Under the pieces are notes generated by a model. The model had not been told where the DNA came from and made no database searches. It saw only the letters and a program-made list of their open reading frames with translations. The translations under genes were made by a program, and so were the position numbers. This document shows positions 17,173 to 22,861 of a stretch of DNA of 22,861 nucleotides, in pieces. How positions within the stretch are numbered: position 1 is the stretch's first letter; every line of letters begins with the position of its first letter. Source of the DNA: JBGRQA01 sp041725895 (lineage in GTDB: Bacteria; Bacteroidota; Bacteroidia; Bacteroidales; Marinifilaceae); the NCBI GenBank assembly GCA_041725895.1, contig JBGRQA010000052.1, positions 1-22,861 on the forward strand, written 5' to 3'.

Positions 17173-18291
17173 TTAGAAACAGCCGATTACAGCAGTTTTG
17201 TTATAGAATTCCAAATAGTCCTTTCCGTTGTTGGCGATTTCGCCAATTGAAAGAACACCTATGAGAGGGAGACTGTTGCATTGCGAGAAGACAGCTTCAA
17301 GTTCTTTAGGAAACTCTTCCTGAAGGAACAGTACCCTTGAAATGCAATCAACTAAAAAGATAAATTTATCAGGATTGCCCTTTTTGTTCAGTCTTGAAGC
17401 TTCAACGGCCTCAATAGCCGCATTGATGAGGGAGTCCTTATTTCCCGAAAGAATAGAAAGAAATGAACCGGATGCTACTTCGCCTACACATACAAGACTA
17501 CCGTTATCTCCAATCTGTAATGGATCACGAACTACCTTTTCTGCATCAATCTTATCGATACCAAAGGGATAGGCTTTGGCAATCCGGAAGAAGTTATCAT
17601 GGGAAAGGTTTTTACCGGAATGATTTTCAACTGTTTTTTTGTAAACGGAAAAGGCCGGTTGAAAATTCAGTTCCTTGATAATTGTATTTTCTGCAGCAGT
17701 TACCTTAAACTGATTGGATATGGTTTCCCAGCCGTGCTTTACTCCAATGCCCGAATTTAAAGGAGTTTCGGCAATTATGGCACTATCCCGGGTCAATCCT
17801 TTGTTGCTGATAATGCAGGGTTGTTGTTGCAAACAGAGGGAGCCCGCACCTCCACCAATGTAGTTGTATTGAAGTCCCCGGGTAATAAAAAGGCTTTCGA
17901 TGAAGGCATTGATCTTTTTTGCGAACCCATCCACAAATACAAACATCGTTTGGAGTTGGTCAGACACTGCAAAATCGGAAAGTAGGACTTCTTCCAGGTT
18001 TTGATTAGGTTTACTAAGGTTCTCAATTAATTTAACATTGAATACCTCCTCAAAGCCAACTATAAGTGTGCCCTTTTCGTATTTTTGATTACCATAAATA
18101 ATTGCTGGAAACAGGCCGCCAAAAACAGTAAGCGACAATTGGGTTAAACAGGGGTCCAATTGGTCCGGAGTAAAACCATTTTTCTCACAGGAGAGTACCA
18201 GTACACTCCTAATGTGTTTGTTTTGATCGATTTTGTTCAGACATTCGATCAGCTCGAGAACACTGTTCGATGCGATAAAGTGGATGATCAT
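17173..18291 (-). CDS. FIST-domain sensory protein (FIST_N plus FIST_C)
   Basis: A 372-residue soluble protein matching the FIST family: a β-rich FIST_N (about 30-215) with FGGLFPA (57-63), the glycine-rich YIGGGAGSL (144-152) and GIGVKHGW (181-188), then FIST_C (about 220-355) with AYPFGID, LVCVGEVASGS, FIFLVDCISR and LIGVLSIGEI. FIST is a proposed intracellular sensory domain for small ligands, amino acids being suggested. No kinase or output domain is fused, so it probably acts on the hybrid kinase encoded 21 bp downstream. It is the first gene of the minus-strand cluster, next to a 233-bp divergent intergenic region. The start is the ATG at 18291. Confidence 0.87.
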   Translation of the reverse strand: MIIHFIASNSVLELIECLNKIDQNKHIRSVLVLSCEKNGFTPDQLDPCLTQLSLTVFGGLFPAIIYGNQKYEKGTLIVGFEEVFNVKLIENLSKPNQNLEEVLLSDFAVSDQLQTMFVFVDGFAKKINAFIESLFITRGLQYNYIGGGAGSLCLQQQPCIISNKGLTRDSAIIAETPLNSGIGVKHGWETISNQFKVTAAENTIIKELNFQPAFSVYKKTVENHSGKNLSHDNFFRIAKAYPFGIDKIDAEKVVRDPLQIGDNGSLVCVGEVASGSFLSILSGNKDSLINAAIEAVEASRLNKKGNPDKFIFLVDCISRVLFLQEEFPKELEAVFSQCNSLPLIGVLSIGEIANNGKDYLEFYNKTAVIGCF

Positions 18292-18452
18292 ACTGTAATG
18301 GCAGTTAATGAAACGTGTTACTTTTTCTTCAGTGTCTCTTAAATATAATAATAAACAGGCAATTATCCATAAAAAAATTATAGCTACATAGGATATGAGA
18401 TAATGAAATTTTTGGGTGAAAAGTTTTGCCAGAGATGTGATAAATAGGAGAA

Positions 18453-18468
18453 ATTGATGCTGATCAAT
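18453..18468. promoter_or_regulatory. Inverted repeat in the divergent FIST/ROK intergenic region, possible operator
   Basis: A 6-bp perfect inverted repeat with a 4-nt spacer (ATTGAT-GCTG-ATCAAT) lies 56 bp upstream of the ROK gene start and 161 bp from the FIST gene start. A one-mismatch TAnnTTTG-like box (TAACTTTT, 18483-18490) stands between it and the ROK start without a good -33 partner. The geometry would suit a dimeric regulator, but short repeats of this kind also occur by chance. The rest of the 233-bp gap is AT-rich and shows nothing else I can name. Confidence 0.25.
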
Positions 18469-18524
18469 CCTTCGAAAATCTGTAACTTTTAGTATTGAAA
18501 AAAAATACTCATTTCAGAAGTTGA

Positions 18525-19451
18525 ATGATGACTCGCATGCTTAATAATATACTTTGGGGTATAGATTTGGGAGGGACCAAAACCGAACTGGTTATCTTAT
18601 CCTGGCCCGAGCAGCAGGAGATCTTTCGGCATCGTTTGGAAACCGAAAGGAATAAAGGTTATTCTCATATTTTAAGCAGAATAAAGGAGCTTATCGATTT
18701 TGCAAGAATCCGAACAGGCCTTGTACCTGATCGGATCGGTTTTGGTACTCCGGGGTGTTTGGAGAGAGTCACAGGATTAATGAAGAATTGCAATACGACT
18801 GAATTGAACGGAATGCCCCTGAAAATGGATCTTGAAAAAAAGTTGAATCTGTCGGTTCGAATCGAAAATGATGCCAATTGTTTTGCCCTGGCGGAGACCA
18901 GGATGGGGGTAATTCCACAAAAAGTGCCGCATGCACAAGTCGTATGGGGATTGATACTGGGAACAGGTGTGGGCAGCGGAATTGTGGTGAATCAACATCT
19001 TCATACCGGGTTGCATGGAATTGCAGGAGAATGGGGGCACAATTTTCTGGATTCCAGTGGAGGCAATTGCTACTGTGGTCGGAAAGGTTGCGTGGAAACC
19101 GTAATTTCGGGGAAAGCCCTGGAAACATACTATCAGCAAAAAGCCGGTGTTGCCAAAACATTAAAGGAAATTGTTGCTGCCACCGGAACCCGACAAGATC
19201 CCATGGCCGACAGGACAATAGAGCGTTTGTTGACTGGGTTTGGAAAGGCCGTTGCCCAGGTTATCAATATTTTGGATCCGGATGCCATTGTTATTGGTGG
19301 GGGAGTTGGGAACATTGCTCAACTGTATACCTCTGGCCGCAAGGAGATACAAAAGCACTTGTTCAACCCGGACTTGAATACCCCGATTTTACTTCCACTA
19401 CTGGGCGATAGTGCAGGAGTATTTGGGGCGGCATTGCTAAACCTGGAATAA
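18525..19451 (+). CDS. ROK-family sugar kinase
   Basis: A 308-residue enzyme that should phosphorylate a hexose or N-acetylhexosamine with ATP. The phosphate-binding DLGGTK motif is at 14-19 and FGTPGCLE at 73-80. The catalytic Asp116 sits in ENDANCFALAE, and LGTGVGSG is at 145-152. The zinc site is formed by His172 (GEWGH) and the cysteines of NCYCGRKGCVE (Cys182, Cys184, Cys189). There is no N-terminal helix-turn-helix, so it is a kinase and not a ROK repressor. CNTTELNG (89-96) resembles the sugar-contact region of fructokinase (Mak) and NagK-type enzymes, so glucose, fructose, mannose or GlcNAc are all possible. It is divergent from the polysaccharide cluster; supply of sugar phosphate to that pathway is only an inference. 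ATG 18525 is preferred; a second ATG follows directly. Confidence 0.92.
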   Translation: MMTRMLNNILWGIDLGGTKTELVILSWPEQQEIFRHRLETERNKGYSHILSRIKELIDFARIRTGLVPDRIGFGTPGCLERVTGLMKNCNTTELNGMPLKMDLEKKLNLSVRIENDANCFALAETRMGVIPQKVPHAQVVWGLILGTGVGSGIVVNQHLHTGLHGIAGEWGHNFLDSSGGNCYCGRKGCVETVISGKALETYYQQKAGVAKTLKEIVAATGTRQDPMADRTIERLLTGFGKAVAQVINILDPDAIVIGGGVGNIAQLYTSGRKEIQKHLFNPDLNTPILLPLLGDSAGVFGAALLNLE

Positions 19452-19496
19452 TGAGTTGTTTAAATTATTTACATGAAAGTTTTTGGCTGCATAGTG

Positions 19497-19681
19497 TTTT
19501 CAATTTTTGGGGAATGTGCAATACACGCGTGCGAACACATTTTCCCGTTGGGGAATGTTGCACTCACGTCTGCAGAGCACTTTCTTCCGCGGGAGAATGG
19601 TAAATACATGCGTGCAAACCACTTTCCCTTTTGGGAGAATGTGCAATATACGCGAGTGTACCACATTCTCCACTTTTTTTT
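19497..19681. repeat. Four degenerate tandem repeats of 41-42 bp, each hairpin-forming
   Basis: Units begin with GGGGAATG or GGGAGAATG at 19509, 19550, 19591 and 19633 (spacing 41, 41, 42). Each has a left arm GGG(A/G)GAATG(T)G, a central part around ACGCGTGC, and a right arm such as CACATTTTCCC or CCACTTTCCC that pairs imperfectly with its own left arm. Each right arm can also pair with the next unit's left arm (for example TTCCC-GTTG-GGGAA at 19542-19555), so alternative folds compete. Both strands lack stops here, giving short repetitive reading frames (72 and 65 codons), but the 41-bp steps break the 3-nt period and there is no family resemblance, so I do not call a gene. Confidence 0.7.
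19634..19681 (+). terminator. Probable rho-independent terminator of the ROK kinase gene
   Basis: The last repeat unit has a perfect 10-bp stem (19634-19643 with 19662-19671). Inside it is a 5-bp stem (19647-19651 with 19656-19660, one G-T pair) closed by a GCGA tetraloop. It is followed by AC and eight T's (19674-19681), the layout of an intrinsic terminator on the plus strand. It is 183 bp after the kinase stop codon, and the next gene is convergent. Confidence 0.65.
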
Positions 19682-19714
19682 GAATGAGTAGGCTTTAAAT
19701 AGGAGAGGAGTAGA

Positions 19715-20944
19715 TTAAGAAATTAGCAGGTAGGCCCCAAAGGCTTTGTCTTTTCCCGGATCTACCAGAGGGAGGTAGCCTTTTTTAAGTTTTCCATCCT
19801 TCATACTAAGGGGATGCTCCTTCTCCATTTCGTAGCTGAATTCGGCAAATGATTTACCGGGTTGAAAAAAGATGTGAAAAGAACCTCTGCTTTCCGGAAG
19901 CATGTGTTGTTCCAGAATCAGGGCCAGGGTGCCCATATTGTATCGCAGGTTGATTTCGAGGCAGGGGTGAATTCTCAAGTTTCCATCCATTTCCCGGATC
20001 AGAAGATGATCGATCCCCAGAAATCCCTGGTAGTTCTTTGCAATCGGGCTATTTTCAAGCGCTGTTTTCAGATGCGCAACCAACTGTTGCAGACGACCTT
20101 CTGTTAAAAATTCCCGGATTGCCGGATCTGAATCTGATGGTAATCCTCCCAGATAGTTGCAATGGTATTGCCCATTGGAATTGGTGCTGAAATGAGTGTG
20201 GCCGAGAAATTTTATGGATCCGTCCTCCCGGATTTCGAACTGGGTAGCAAAATCATGTATTTTGTTTAACAATGGCTCCGCCATAATGTAGCCCTGACTT
20301 TTTAAATTGCCGCTGATCCATTGAGTAACCGATTGATTTAATTCTCCGTATCGCAATACCTGAATTCCTCTTCCGGAAGAACTCCAGGGAGCCTTTAATA
20401 CCATTTGGGGCCATTGTTCGAAAAGGACTTCCACTTCTTCGATACAGTAGCAAAGAACCGGTCCGTGTTTTGGTTCAATATAATTATCAGAGTCTTTTTC
20501 CTGCAGAATTTGCTGCAGTAGTTCCATTGCTGCTTTTCTACTGTATAGTTCTCTTTGTTGATCGCTCCATAATGCCACGGGGTGAATTTTGAAGCCTTCA
20601 CTACATGAGGCTTTCAATTCCCGCAATTGGTGATGAACAACGGGACTCCATCCCCAGGGGCAGAGTCTATTCTTTGGTTGATGAATGAAATCATCATCAT
20701 CAAGAGCCTCCGAGATTAATTTGATACTTGGGATGGGGAAGTTTGCTTTATTCAAGGTTTTCAGAAAGGAGGCTGACGGCATTTGATGCACAAGAAGTAC
20801 ATCTTTTTCCTTTGCAAAGAATAGGGGGAGGCCATCCAGGTCGCGCTCGAATTGTCGTAACATTCGATTGGGCATATAACTCAAAGTTCCATTCCCTGTT
20901 GCTATTTCACAGGTGGGGTTGTAAAGATAGATATCTGGTTTCAT
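19715..20944 (-). CDS. ATP-grasp-like protein of unknown function
   Basis: A 409-residue soluble protein. I do not recognise a named family, but the central and C-terminal parts follow the ATP-grasp plan. MVLKAPWSSSGRGIQVL (181-197) holds a candidate ATP-binding Lys184 and a Ser/Gly-rich loop. IMAEPLLNKIHDFATQFEI (220-238) fits the strand with the hinge-region glutamate (Glu223). FLGIDHLLI (308-316) and CLEINLRYNMG (328-338) supply Asp312, Glu330, Asn332 and Arg334, the usual metal- and phosphate-contact pattern. The N-terminal 150 residues (PDIYLYNPTCEIATGNG, later CPWGWSP) are likely the substrate-binding part. ATP-grasp enzymes ligate a carboxylate to an amine or thiol through an acyl phosphate; substrate unknown. 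It lies 91 bp after the HxlR-type regulator on the same strand, so joint transcription is possible. Confidence 0.72.
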   Translation of the reverse strand: MKPDIYLYNPTCEIATGNGTLSYMPNRMLRQFERDLDGLPLFFAKEKDVLLVHQMPSASFLKTLNKANFPIPSIKLISEALDDDDFIHQPKNRLCPWGWSPVVHHQLRELKASCSEGFKIHPVALWSDQQRELYSRKAAMELLQQILQEKDSDNYIEPKHGPVLCYCIEEVEVLFEQWPQMVLKAPWSSSGRGIQVLRYGELNQSVTQWISGNLKSQGYIMAEPLLNKIHDFATQFEIREDGSIKFLGHTHFSTNSNGQYHCNYLGGLPSDSDPAIREFLTEGRLQQLVAHLKTALENSPIAKNYQGFLGIDHLLIREMDGNLRIHPCLEINLRYNMGTLALILEQHMLPESRGSFHIFFQPGKSFAEFSYEMEKEHPLSMKDGKLKKGYLPLVDPGKDKAFGAYLLIS

Positions 20945-21035
20945 GTATTACAGAAAGTGCTAAAACCCTTCCGAAAGGGATGATATTAGCTGTTGGTTGT
21001 GTGATTTTGTAAAAAATGGAGGTAATGGAATGCTA

Positions 21036-21368
21036 TTATTCTACTCGTTTCTCCTGCAAATAATTCTTTGACCATTCCTGAAGTTGTAGAAGAATGTCGA
21101 AGAGCTGTTTGCCGGTTGGGGTGAGACGATAGACTACATGAGGAGGGAGTTCATTGCGAACTTCTCGGATAATCAGTTCGTCGGTTTCCAGTTCTCTCAG
21201 TTTTTCACTGAGTACCTTTTCGCTAATGCCGGGTGTTCGTTTTACCAAATCGGAGAAACGCGTAGGATCATCTTTTAAATGACATAGAATGACTGCCTTC
21301 CACTTTCCCCGGATCAGATCCATTGCGAAATCTAAATTACAGACGTAATGCTTTCCGTTTATTTCCAT
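21036..21368 (-). CDS. HxlR-family winged-helix transcriptional regulator
   Basis: A 110-residue DNA-binding protein. The HxlR signature is clear: Cys10 ahead of DFAMDLIRGKWKAVILCHL, then FSDLVKRTPGISEKVLSEKLRELE as the recognition-helix region, and a VVYRLTPTGKQL wing. HxlR regulators usually act as dimers, and many sense oxidants, aldehydes or thiol stress through the N-terminal cysteine and control a divergent oxidoreductase gene. Here the divergent neighbour is a flavodoxin-fold reductase, so it is the likely target. The frame extends to a TTG at 21389. ATG 21368 is chosen because GGGAG stands 4 nt upstream and the protein then begins at the usual family position. Confidence 0.9.
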   Translation of the reverse strand: MEINGKHYVCNLDFAMDLIRGKWKAVILCHLKDDPTRFSDLVKRTPGISEKVLSEKLRELETDELIIREVRNELPPHVVYRLTPTGKQLFDILLQLQEWSKNYLQEKRVE

Positions 21369-21378
21369 TTTCTCCCAA
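21369..21378 (-). promoter_or_regulatory. Ribosome binding site that fixes the HxlR start
   Basis: On the minus strand GGGAG occurs 4 nt before the ATG at 21368. Strong sites are rare in this window, so this supports the ATG over the upstream TTG at 21389. Confidence 0.55.
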
Positions 21379-21386
21379 TTTTTATA

Positions 21387-21394
21387 CAAACATA
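21387..21394 (-). promoter_or_regulatory. Candidate -7 element (TAnnTTTG) for the HxlR gene
   Basis: The minus strand reads TATGTTTG, matching the Bacteroidota -7 consensus TAnnTTTG, 18 nt ahead of the chosen start codon. No convincing TTTG -33 element is found at the usual distance, so confidence is low. It overlaps the alternative TTG start, which would argue against that start. Confidence 0.35.
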
Positions 21395-21527
21395 GAAAAA
21401 AAACTGCGATCCCTTTGTTTCTGGGTGTTTCTGCAATTTAGATTCTTTTTAAGAAAATCGGATAATCCCCGGAAATTCATTGATTCCAACCAAAAAGTAA
21501 GGGGACTTACCATTTGGTATGTTATTG

Positions 21528-21555
21528 TTTGGCAACGGAAAGCTCTTTACATTTG
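21528..21555 (+). promoter_or_regulatory. Candidate promoter for the flavodoxin-fold reductase gene
   Basis: TACATTTG (21548-21555) matches the Bacteroidota -7 consensus TAnnTTTG, and TTTG (21528-21531) could be the -33 element. The spacer is 16 bp, somewhat shorter than the usual range. The start codon is 31 nt downstream, which allows a short leader. The HxlR product would be expected to bind near here. Confidence 0.4.
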
Positions 21556-21586
21556 GTTATCGATAATCTAAAAAATAGAGAAGAAA

Positions 21587-22162
21587 ATGAAGGTAGTTGC
21601 ATTTAATGGGAGTCCACGCAAAGGAGGGAATACCCAGCAGATGATTGAAAAGGTATTTGAGGAGTTACACGAAGCCAGAATAGAAACAGAACTGGTGCAG
21701 GTAGGTGGAAAATTGGTTCGTGGATGTACTGCTTGCGTTGCTTGTAAAAAGAATCAGGACAATCGCTGTATTCTGAACGATGATCCGATGAACGAGTGGA
21801 TTCAGAAAATGATTGAGGCCGATGGTATTATTTTGGCGTCGCCTACCTATTTTGCAGATATGACACCCGAATTGAAAGCATTGATTGACCGTGCCGGATA
21901 TGTTGGGTTGGCCAATGGCGGATTATTCAAACACAAAGTAGGAGCAGCAGTAGTGGCAGTGCGTCGTGCGGGGGCAGTACATGTGTTTGATTCAATCAAT
22001 CACTTCTTTTTTATAGAGCAAATGATTGTGCCCGGCTCATCCTATTGGAACCTCGGAATTGGTAGGGACAAAGGGGAAGTTCAAGCTGATGAGGAAGGAA
22101 TGGTAACCATGAGTAACCTGGGAAAGAATATGGCTTTTGTATTGAAAAAGTTGAATGTATAA
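21587..22162 (+). CDS. NAD(P)H-dependent FMN reductase / iron-sulfur-flavoprotein-like protein
   Basis: A 191-residue flavodoxin-fold protein. The FMN phosphate loop is FNGSPRKGGNT (6-16), followed by GCTACVACK with Cys47, Cys50, Cys53 and then Cys61. This C-x2-C-x2-C-x7-C pattern fits the compact 4Fe-4S motif of Isf-type iron-sulfur flavoproteins. ASPTYFADMTPELKALIDR is the typical flavin-contact segment. It probably transfers electrons from NAD(P)H or ferredoxin to a small acceptor such as a quinone, oxidant or other redox compound. Members of this family without a cluster exist, so cofactor content is not certain. It is divergent from the HxlR-type regulator and monocistronic, with a strong terminator after it. 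ATG 21587 is preceded by a purine-rich GAGAAGAAA stretch. Confidence 0.9.
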   Translation: MKVVAFNGSPRKGGNTQQMIEKVFEELHEARIETELVQVGGKLVRGCTACVACKKNQDNRCILNDDPMNEWIQKMIEADGIILASPTYFADMTPELKALIDRAGYVGLANGGLFKHKVGAAVVAVRRAGAVHVFDSINHFFFIEQMIVPGSSYWNLGIGRDKGEVQADEEGMVTMSNLGKNMAFVLKKLNV

Positions 22163-22174
22163 TGTAAGTTACAC

Positions 22175-22218
22175 AACAAGCCCGGAACAGTTTAAAACCT
22201 GTCCCGGGCTTGTTTTTT
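22175..22218 (+). terminator. Rho-independent terminator between convergent genes
   Basis: A 16-bp stem with one mismatch (22175-22190 with 22199-22214), GC-rich in the middle, has an 8-nt loop and ends in a run of T's (through 22218). It lies 12 bp after the reductase stop codon. The opposite strand lacks a good T run, so it serves mainly the plus strand. Confidence 0.85.
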
Positions 22219-22232
22219 CGGATAAATTCCGA

Positions 22233-22754
22233 CTATCTTCTTAGAATGTGATACTTAATTTTGACTTTACGATCGTAGAAAGGCATATCATAGAGGTTGT
22301 AATTATCACCAAAAAATGGATCATCTGCAGGATGTGTCTCTCCCTCCATGAGTGGATAGTTGTGAACGAAACCTGGAAATCCCGTTTCCGGATTGATATC
22401 AAACCAATAGGTATCGTAGGAGTTCAGATGGATTTCGATTCGAAATTCGTGCTCATAACGTTCGGGATAAAAAATATAGCCTCGTTCGTTGAAGGAGTTA
22501 ATTTCCGCACGATCCCAGCGGGCTTCCGCGCCGTTAATTTCAACCCAACCATTCTTCAATTCTACAGGACGATCATGCCGGTCTCTTATAAAGACCTGAA
22601 CCTCTTTCTGGTTGTAAACATCCTGAGCAATCTGCACACTTACCTTCACAAGTGAAGGATCCTCCAATTCAATATCACTTAGGGCGGATTTACTGCAACT
22701 CGAAATGCATATAGCAACCATAAATAAGTAAAGTAAGTAGAATTTATTTCTCAT
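22233..22754 (-). CDS. Hypothetical lipoprotein
   Basis: A protein of about 173 residues with a lipoprotein signal peptide (MRNKFYLLYLFMVAICISSC); the lipobox Cys is residue 20. The mature part is β-rich, with alternating hydrophobic and charged residues (VKVSVQIAQDVYNQKEVQVF, EHEFRIEIHLNSYDTYWFDI), and ends in an aromatic, acidic tail (DPFFGDNYNLYDMPFYDRKVKIKYHI). This suggests an immunoglobulin-like or carboxypeptidase-regulatory-like sandwich. I recognise no named family. ATG 22754 gives a standard signal peptide; ATG 22781 would add nine residues. It is convergent with the reductase gene, and nothing upstream of it is visible except an AT-rich stretch to the window edge. Confidence 0.75.
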   Translation of the reverse strand: MRNKFYLLYLFMVAICISSCSKSALSDIELEDPSLVKVSVQIAQDVYNQKEVQVFIRDRHDRPVELKNGWVEINGAEARWDRAEINSFNERGYIFYPERYEHEFRIEIHLNSYDTYWFDINPETGFPGFVHNYPLMEGETHPADDPFFGDNYNLYDMPFYDRKVKIKYHILRR

Positions 22755-22861
22755 AGTGTTTCTTATTGGTGTACTATTCATGACGAAGTTGTTTAAAGTT
22801 GTCTGAGTAATATGATACTAAAAGCAATCATATTAAGAGCTTTCCAGTGAGATTTTTTTGT

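Noticed and set aside
18413..18437. Sigma-54-like GG...GC spacing upstream of the ROK gene
   Set aside because: The GG to GC distance is 11 nt, not the required 10, and the surrounding bases fit the consensus poorly.
18777..19218. Long minus-strand and alternative plus-frame reading frames inside the ROK gene
   Set aside because: They overlap a gene with full ROK motifs and show no family features; they are frame shadows.
19469..19691. Repetitive reading frames on both strands across the repeat array, including a near 14-residue periodicity
   Set aside because: The periodicity follows from the 41-42 bp DNA repeat, the 41-bp steps break frame between copies, there is no ribosome site, and both strands are equally open.
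20966..20979. Small hairpin CCCTT-CCGA-AAGGG between the HxlR and ATP-grasp genes
   Set aside because: Only 5 bp of stem and no T run, so it is not a convincing terminator.

Overview
The window is about 40% GC and reads as a chromosomal segment of a Bacteroidota bacterium. The supporting signs are weak or absent Shine-Dalgarno sites, TAnnTTTG-like promoter boxes, a DUF4114/LruC-type surface lipoprotein, a FIST protein beside a PAS-rich hybrid histidine kinase, and glycosyltransferases typical of marine or anaerobic Bacteroidota. A placement near Marinilabiliales is only an impression. No rRNA, tRNA, CRISPR array, phage or transposase gene was seen.

Region 1 (1 to 18291, all minus strand, read right to left) is one long cluster that joins a signalling block to an extracellular or capsular polysaccharide block. 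In transcription order it holds a FIST sensor protein, a 1101-residue hybrid histidine kinase, a receiver-histidine kinase, a large LruC-domain lipoprotein, a single-domain response regulator, a receiver-like domain fused to a polyprenyl-phosphate sugar-1-phosphate transferase, a short TolC-type outer-membrane protein, a Wzc-like co-polymerase, a Wzx-type flippase, an O-antigen ligase/Wzy-type polymerase, UDP-glucose 6-dehydrogenase, and two family 2 glycosyltransferases. The last glycosyltransferase is cut by the left edge. Most junctions are short or overlapping. The two larger gaps (102 and 128 bp) flank the dehydrogenase, and the second carries a strong 15-bp hairpin. Together the genes suit Wzx/Wzy-type assembly of a uronic-acid-containing polysaccharide whose initiation may be tuned by phosphorelay.

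Region 2 (18292 to 19714) has a divergent ROK-family sugar kinase on the plus strand. It is followed by an array of four degenerate 41-42 bp repeats whose last copy forms a hairpin with eight T's, probably the terminator of the kinase gene.

Region 3 (19715 to 22861) has a minus-strand ATP-grasp-like protein of unknown role behind an HxlR-type regulator. The regulator is divergent from a plus-strand flavodoxin-fold reductase with an iron-sulfur-flavoprotein-like cysteine motif. A strong terminator follows the reductase, and then a convergent minus-strand lipoprotein of unknown function.

The most unusual items are the sensory-to-glycosyltransferase wiring of region 1, especially the pseudo-receiver fused to the initiating transferase, and the hairpin repeat array at 19497-19681.
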